DNA from: Bacteroidales bacterium UBA4318
GTDB taxonomy: Bacteria; Bacteroidota; Bacteroidia; Bacteroidales; UBA932
DNA: 10,497 bases
Assembly: GCA_002393895.1 (NCBI GenBank)
Contig: DGUE01000103.1
Location: 1-10,497 of the forward strand
Reading direction: 5' to 3'
The first letter of the stretch is position 1. Each line of letters opens with the position of its first letter. The notes under the pieces are model-generated. The model had not been told where the DNA came from and ran no database searches. It saw nothing but the letters and a program-made list of their open reading frames with translations. The position numbers and the translations under genes were made by a program. This document shows, one piece after another, positions 6,685 through 10,497 of the stretch.

Positions 6685-8826
6685 ATGGAAAAGAAGTTCA
6701 AGAGAACCCTTGTGACCTGTGCGTTGCCATACGCCAATGGTCCTGTGCATATCGGGCATCTGGCCGGCGTGTATGTGCCCGCCGATATTTACGTTAGGTA
6801 TCTCCGCCTGCGCGGGGAGGATGTGCTGTATGTGTGCGGAAGCGACGAGCACGGCGTGCCCATCACCATCAAGGCCCGCCAGCAGGGATGCAGCCCTCAG
6901 GACATAGTGGACAAATACCACAAGATAATCGCCGACAGTTTCAAGGCGCTGGGCATCAATTTCGATATCTACGGCCGCACAAGTTCGAAGATACACGAGA
7001 AGAATGCATCCGATTTCTTCCGCAAGCTCTACGACGAGGGCAAGTTCGTCACTCAGGAGAGCGAGCAGTACTACGACCCCGAGGCCAAGACCTTCCTCGC
7101 AGACCGCTACATAGTGGGCACCTGCCCCAAGTGCGGCAACGAGAATGCCTACGGCGACCAGTGCGAGAAGTGCGGCTCCACCCTCAGCCCCGAGGAACTC
7201 ATCAATCCCCACTCCAAGCTCAGCGGCGCTGCCCCTATCAAGAAAAAGACTACCCATTGGTATCTGCCCCTGCAGGATTATGAACCCTGGCTTAGGGAAT
7301 GGATTCTGGAAGGCCATAAGGAGTGGCGCAGCAATGTCTACGGCCAGGTCAAGAGCTGGCTGGACGGCGGCCTGCAGCCGCGTGCCGTCACCCGCGACCT
7401 CGACTGGGGTGTGCCTGTGCCGGTGGAAGGCGCCGAGGGCAAGGTTCTCTACGTCTGGTTTGACGCTCCGATCGGCTATATCTCCAACACCATGGAACTC
7501 CTCCCGAACGACTGGGAGAAGTGGTGGAAGAGCCCGGACACCAAGCTGGTGCACTTCATAGGCAAGGACAATATCGTATTCCACTGCATAGTCTTCCCTT
7601 CGATGCTGAAGGCCTACGGCGACGGCTACATCCTCCCGGAGAACGTGCCTGCCAACGAGTTCTTGAATCTTGAGGGAGACAAGATATCCACTTCCCGCGG
7701 CTGGGCCGTGTGGGCGCACGAGTATGTGCAGGATTTCCCCGGCAAGGAGGATGTGCTGCGTTATGTGCTGACGGCTAATGCCCCCGAGACCAAGGATAAC
7801 GATTTCAGCTGGAAGGAGTTCCAGACGCGCAACAATTCCGAGCTGGTGGCCATCTTCGGCAACTTCGTGAACCGTGCTGTGGTGCTGACTCACAAGTATT
7901 TCGAGGGCAAGGTGCCGGCGGCAGGCGAGTTGACCGATGTCGACCGCGAGACACTGGCGGAGATTCCGGCTCTTCGCGAGAGTCTGGAAAAGAATATAGA
8001 GAATTACCGTTTCCGCGAGGCGCTGAAGGATGCGATGCAGATTGCGCGCGTTGGCAACAAGTACATTTCAGATAGCGAGCCGTGGAAGCTTGCGAAGACG
8101 GATCTGGCGCGCACGGGCACCATCCTGAACGTGTGTCTGCAGCTTTGCGCCGATCTTGCCATTGCTTTCGAACCTTTCACTCCGTTCGCCTGCGAACGCC
8201 TTCGCAAGATGTTGAATGTTCAGCCCGCCGCGAAAAGCAAAGGGCCGGGCCGTGTCCCGCAAGGGGAGCCCGGTCCCGGCATTGCTTTTCCGACTGCCAA
8301 CGCTCCTACAATCGACTGGGAGCAGCTGGGCGCAAGCGATATTCTGCCTGAGGGTCATCAACTGGGCGAGGCGGAGCTGTTGTTCGCGAAGATCGAGGAT
8401 GACGTGATCCAGAAGCAGCTGGACCGCCTGGCGGCCATCAAGGCAGAGATCGAGGCCAGGGCGAAGGCCGAGCTGGCGAAGCAGGTGACTCCCCAGAAAG
8501 AGGAATGCACTTTCGAAGATTTCGAAAAGATGGACATCCGCACCGCCACCGTGCTCGAGGCCGAACGTGTGCCCAAGACCGACAAACTCCTCAAACTCAC
8601 CATCGACACCGGCATCGACAAGCGGGTGATAGTCTCCGGCATTGCCGAGTATTACAGCCCGGAAGATATGCTGGGCAAGCAGATCTGCATCCTCGCCAAC
8701 CTCAAACCGCGCGTTATCAAGGGCATTGAGAGCAAGGGAATGATCCTGATGGCCAAGCAGAACGACGGCACCATGCGCTTCGTCACTCCGCAGGAAGCGG
8801 TGTGCAACGGCGCACAGGTCGGCTGA
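6685..8826 (+). CDS. metG: Methionyl-tRNA synthetase with C-terminal tRNA-binding domain
   Basis: The 713-residue class I synthetase attaches methionine to tRNA(Met). The start at 6685 gives the standard N-terminus [21 protein letters not shown] split over residues 8-28, with HIGH at 22-25. The connective-peptide zinc knuckle uses Cys147, Cys150, Cys160 and Cys163. [10 protein letters not shown] (258-267) lines the active site. The KMSKS loop reads KISTS (333-337), a variant I associate with Bacteroidetes MetG. The anticodon-binding helical bundle spans roughly 375-510, including [12 protein letters not shown] (458-469). Residues 513-542 look like an insertion encoded by a palindromic element; normal sequence resumes with IDWEQLG (543-549) and [11 protein letters not shown] (557-567). 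Residues about 610-713 are a Trbp111/EMAP-type OB-fold domain ([17 protein letters not shown], 613-629), which in the family aids tRNA binding and dimerisation. It is the last gene of the tight run. Confidence 0.96.
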   Translation: MEKKFKRTLVTCALPYANGPVHIGHLAGVYVPADIYVRYLRLRGEDVLYVCGSDEHGVPITIKARQQGCSPQDIVDKYHKIIADSFKALGINFDIYGRTSSKIHEKNASDFFRKLYDEGKFVTQESEQYYDPEAKTFLADRYIVGTCPKCGNENAYGDQCEKCGSTLSPEELINPHSKLSGAAPIKKKTTHWYLPLQDYEPWLREWILEGHKEWRSNVYGQVKSWLDGGLQPRAVTRDLDWGVPVPVEGAEGKVLYVWFDAPIGYISNTMELLPNDWEKWWKSPDTKLVHFIGKDNIVFHCIVFPSMLKAYGDGYILPENVPANEFLNLEGDKISTSRGWAVWAHEYVQDFPGKEDVLRYVLTANAPETKDNDFSWKEFQTRNNSELVAIFGNFVNRAVVLTHKYFEGKVPAAGELTDVDRETLAEIPALRESLEKNIENYRFREALKDAMQIARVGNKYISDSEPWKLAKTDLARTGTILNVCLQLCADLAIAFEPFTPFACERLRKMLNVQPAAKSKGPGRVPQGEPGPGIAFPTANAPTIDWEQLGASDILPEGHQLGEAELLFAKIEDDVIQKQLDRLAAIKAEIEARAKAELAKQVTPQKEECTFEDFEKMDIRTATVLEAERVPKTDKLLKLTIDTGIDKRVIVSGIAEYYSPEDMLGKQICILANLKPRVIKGIESKGMILMAKQNDGTMRFVTPQEAVCNGAQVG
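8232..8290. repeat. Nested palindromic element inserted in metG
   Basis: The outer arms GAAAAGCAA (8232-8240) and TTGCTTTTC (8282-8290) are perfect 9-bp complements. Inside them GCCGGG (8244-8249) pairs with CCCGGC (8275-8280), and CCC (8256-8258) pairs with GGG (8263-8265) around a GCAA loop. The element is read in frame within MetG. The probable inserted segment is somewhat wider, about 8221-8310 (residues 513-542), because family-like sequence stops before it and resumes after it. The encoded peptide is rich in Gly, Pro and Ala and should be a flexible surface loop between the anticodon-binding bundle and the C-terminal half. Confidence 0.65.
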
Positions 8827-8833
8827 GAATTAT

Positions 8834-8841
8834 TATATTTG
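8834..8841 (+). promoter_or_regulatory. Bacteroidetes -7 promoter element (TATATTTG)
   Basis: TATATTTG fits the Bacteroidetes sigma-ABfr -7 consensus TAnnTTTG and sits in the only AT-rich spacer of the window (8827-8848). I see no clear TTG-type -33 element at the usual distance upstream, where the sequence is still metG coding and GC-rich. Only 7 bases separate the element from the ATG at 8849, so transcription from it would give a very short or absent leader. It would separate the two lipoprotein genes from the metG run. Confidence 0.5.
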
Positions 8842-8848
8842 TAACCGT

Positions 8849-9862
8849 ATGAGTAAGAGACTGTTAATACTGGCCTTGGCTTCGGCATCCATCCTGCCGT
8901 CGTGCACGGAGGAGCCGCGGAATACCGAGCCGCTGACCGATCCGTGGCTGCGGGAGCGCACTCCGGTGAATATCCGGCTGGAGTCTCAGATCGGGGCGGC
9001 CGTAATCACGGACGACTGGACCGACGATACCGTGGGCTCCGTCACGGTAAGCCTCATCACCACCGGGCTGGACCTCAGCAAGGTGAAGGTTGAGGCAGTG
9101 GATTTCAAATATCCCGACAGCGAGTTCTGCCCCAAAGCGAGCATCGGCCCGGGAAGCACCCTGGACCTCAGTTCCGGCAAGACATCATTCACGGTTACCG
9201 CCTATAATGGCGAGACGCGCACCTATTCGCTTGAATACAGCAAGTTCCTGGATCCGCTGGAGGGAACTTACAGCTTCACGAAGGTCGCCGGTATACTCGA
9301 CGAAAAGAATGCCCCCAAGTGCTCTTTCATAGTAGTGGGAGGCTGGGATGGCGAGGTGGTCCGTTCTACCATAATGGATAAATGGTGGCACTGGGACACC
9401 GGTTATATGCCCACCGACGAAGACGACAACATTCTTAGTTTCCGCCTGGAAAAGGCAGATGCCGAGACCGGCGAAACCTATGGCACACTCGACAATAAGG
9501 CCGGCCCGGACGGGCTGTATGCCAATTATATGTACGACGGCACTAAGGATATGAACGAGAAATACCGTATCTTCCCAAAGGGCAAGAGCCGCTGGCACAA
9601 GCCGGACGAGAATACGGTGGTAGTGCACTCTTTCGAAGACACGGAATACACGACGCCGCTCTATACGGTGTATATAGTCGGCGCCGGCGAACAGACAGTG
9701 GCCGGGGTCAGCTATATGATCCCTTCCGGCGCCTTCGCCCGTGCCTTCCCCGGTCCGTTCAACACCATAGACTGGAACTATCCCGACACCCGTTGGTATA
9801 CCGACAACCTGCGCTTCACCGTCTGGCTGGTGCAGAAAGATTCCGATAATCCCGCCGAATAA
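8849..9862 (+). CDS. Surface lipoprotein with Ig-like N-terminal domain, function unknown
   Basis: The 337-residue protein starts with a lipoprotein signal: Lys-Arg, a hydrophobic stretch (LLILALASASI, 5-15) and the lipobox LPSC with Cys19. The residues after the Cys (Thr-Glu-Glu) are acidic, as in Bacteroidetes surface-export signals, so display on the outer face of the outer membrane is possible. Residues about 38-131 look like an Ig-type beta-sandwich ending in SFTVTAYNGETRTYSLEY (113-130), a pattern shared by DUF5018- and PCMD-type lipoproteins. Residues about 136-332 form a second beta-rich domain with many Trp and Tyr (WWHWDTGY, 179-186; WNYPDTRWYTDN, 309-320), which could be a glycan-binding surface. 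I do not recognise this domain with certainty. It lies 22 bp after metG and 3 bp before a BACON-GH26 gene, so a helper role in binding or presenting mannan is the best guess. Confidence 0.8.
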   Translation: MSKRLLILALASASILPSCTEEPRNTEPLTDPWLRERTPVNIRLESQIGAAVITDDWTDDTVGSVTVSLITTGLDLSKVKVEAVDFKYPDSEFCPKASIGPGSTLDLSSGKTSFTVTAYNGETRTYSLEYSKFLDPLEGTYSFTKVAGILDEKNAPKCSFIVVGGWDGEVVRSTIMDKWWHWDTGYMPTDEDDNILSFRLEKADAETGETYGTLDNKAGPDGLYANYMYDGTKDMNEKYRIFPKGKSRWHKPDENTVVVHSFEDTEYTTPLYTVYIVGAGEQTVAGVSYMIPSGAFARAFPGPFNTIDWNYPDTRWYTDNLRFTVWLVQKDSDNPAE

Positions 9863-9865
9863 GTC

Positions 9866-10497
9866 ATGCTTCGCCTTAGGACCATAGGCCTGCTGGCCGT
9901 GCTCTCGCTCGCGTGCGCGCACTCGTGCACGAAGCCCGATCCTGCCCCTGCACCTGTAGACACCCGGGAAATCAGCCTGTCCAGCGAAGAAGTATCCATC
10001 AGCCCTGCCGGCGGCATGTTCGAAATAGAGGTGTTCGCCAACTTTGCCTACCGCATCAGCATCGATGCATCCTGGATAGTTGAGGCCGGCGGCACGGAAC
10101 TCCTTCCCAAGTTCAAGGCGGAAGCCAACCCCGACATCTTCCAGAGAAGTTGCAAGATACGTTTCATCGACAAGACCGACCGCTACTACTACAAAGAAGT
10201 GACCGTTACCCAGCGGGCGGATTCCTCACTGGGCGGCACTCTGAGCATAGTGGACAAGAACGCCACCCCCGAGACCAAGGCGCTGCTGGCCAATCTCTGG
10301 AAGATTGCGGACAAAGGCTGGATGTTCGGGCACCACGACGATCTCTGGTACGGCCGCTACTGGTACAACGAGCCCGGCGGATCCGACACAAAAGCCGTTT
10401 GCGGGGACTATCCCGCCGTGTTCAGCGTAGACTTCGGCGAGATAATGGACGACCGCTGGCAGGATTCCTCCAACGCCATCCGCCGCAGGGTGATACT
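9866..10497 (+). CDS. BACON-GH26 lipoprotein, probable beta-mannanase, 5' part
   Basis: The frame is open from ATG 9866 to the window edge: 210 residues with no stop. A signal peptide (LLAVLSLACAHSC) carries two candidate lipidation cysteines, Cys17 and Cys21; the Cys21-Thr-Lys-Pro context favours Cys21. A Pro-rich spacer (24-31) leads to a BACON-like domain at about 36-117, with the pattern EVSISPAGGMFEIEVFAN (42-59), DASWI (67-71) and a closing VTVTQRAD strand (112-119). From about 127 the sequence is glycoside hydrolase family 26: an ATPETKALLANLWKI helix (133-147), GWMFGHHDDLWYG (151-163), and CGDYPAVFSVDFGEI (179-193). The family hydrolyses beta-1,4-mannan and related glucomannan, although some members act on other glycans. 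The catalytic acid/base and nucleophile Glu residues lie beyond the window, so activity cannot be judged. The 3-bp gap to the upstream lipoprotein gene implies co-transcription. Confidence 0.88.
   Translation, partial: MLRLRTIGLLAVLSLACAHSCTKPDPAPAPVDTREISLSSEEVSISPAGGMFEIEVFANFAYRISIDASWIVEAGGTELLPKFKAEANPDIFQRSCKIRFIDKTDRYYYKEVTVTQRADSSLGGTLSIVDKNATPETKALLANLWKIADKGWMFGHHDDLWYGRYWYNEPGGSDTKAVCGDYPAVFSVDFGEIMDDRWQDSSNAIRRRVI

Noticed and set aside
6679..7893. 404-residue minus-strand ORF opposite metG
   Set aside because: It is in exact antisense register with metG, has no recognisable domain, and is explained by the lack of TTA, CTA and TCA codons.
8232..8290. metG hairpin as an intragenic transcription terminator or riboswitch
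   Set aside because: No U-run follows the stem, it lies within conserved coding sequence, and the in-frame peptide fits a loop insertion better.
8827..8848. Rho-independent terminator after metG
   Set aside because: The spacer is 22 bp of AT-rich sequence without an inverted repeat or T-run.
1..10497. tRNA, rRNA, CRISPR, phage or transposase genes
   Set aside because: No spaced direct-repeat array, RNA-gene signature or transposase/integrase motif was seen on either strand, and nearly all bases belong to recognised coding frames.

Overview
The window reads as chromosome of a GC-rich member of the Bacteroidales (Bacteroidota), probably gut-associated. The evidence is Bacteroidetes-type housekeeping proteins (a short SerA without ACT domain, RecQ with a long C-terminal extension, MetG with a KISTS signature and fused tRNA-binding domain), no Shine-Dalgarno-like sites before the starts, a TAnnTTTG promoter element, and surface lipoproteins with BACON and GH26 domains. 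A high-GC Rikenellaceae-like or related lineage would fit, but the genus cannot be read from the window.

Layout: every gene is on the + strand. Positions 1-8826 form one tightly packed run: serC (3' end only), serA, a DUF1015 gene, recQ, dnaG and metG. The junctions are a 4-bp overlap followed by gaps of 3, 5, 6 and 6 bp, so the six genes are probably co-transcribed. serC and serA supply two steps of serine synthesis from 3-phosphoglycerate. DUF1015 is an unknown that may belong with them. recQ and dnaG serve DNA repair and replication, and metG charges methionyl-tRNA.

From 8827 the content changes. A 22-bp AT-rich spacer carries a Bacteroidetes -7 element almost touching the next start codon. 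Two exported lipoprotein genes follow, 3 bp apart: an uncharacterised Ig-like lipoprotein and the 5' part of a BACON-GH26 protein (probable beta-mannanase) that runs off the window. This looks like the start of a small mannan-degrading locus.

The most unusual signal is that three housekeeping genes (DUF1015, dnaG, metG) each carry an in-frame palindromic insert in a linker or surface-loop position. The three sequences differ, but each is an inverted repeat, and the dnaG and metG copies share a nested multi-stem design. They encode Pro/Ala/Gly/Ser-rich loops and resemble, in principle, the Rickettsia palindromic elements that sit inside genes.

No RNA gene, CRISPR array, insertion sequence or convincing terminator was seen. 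There is no gene-free stretch longer than 22 bp.
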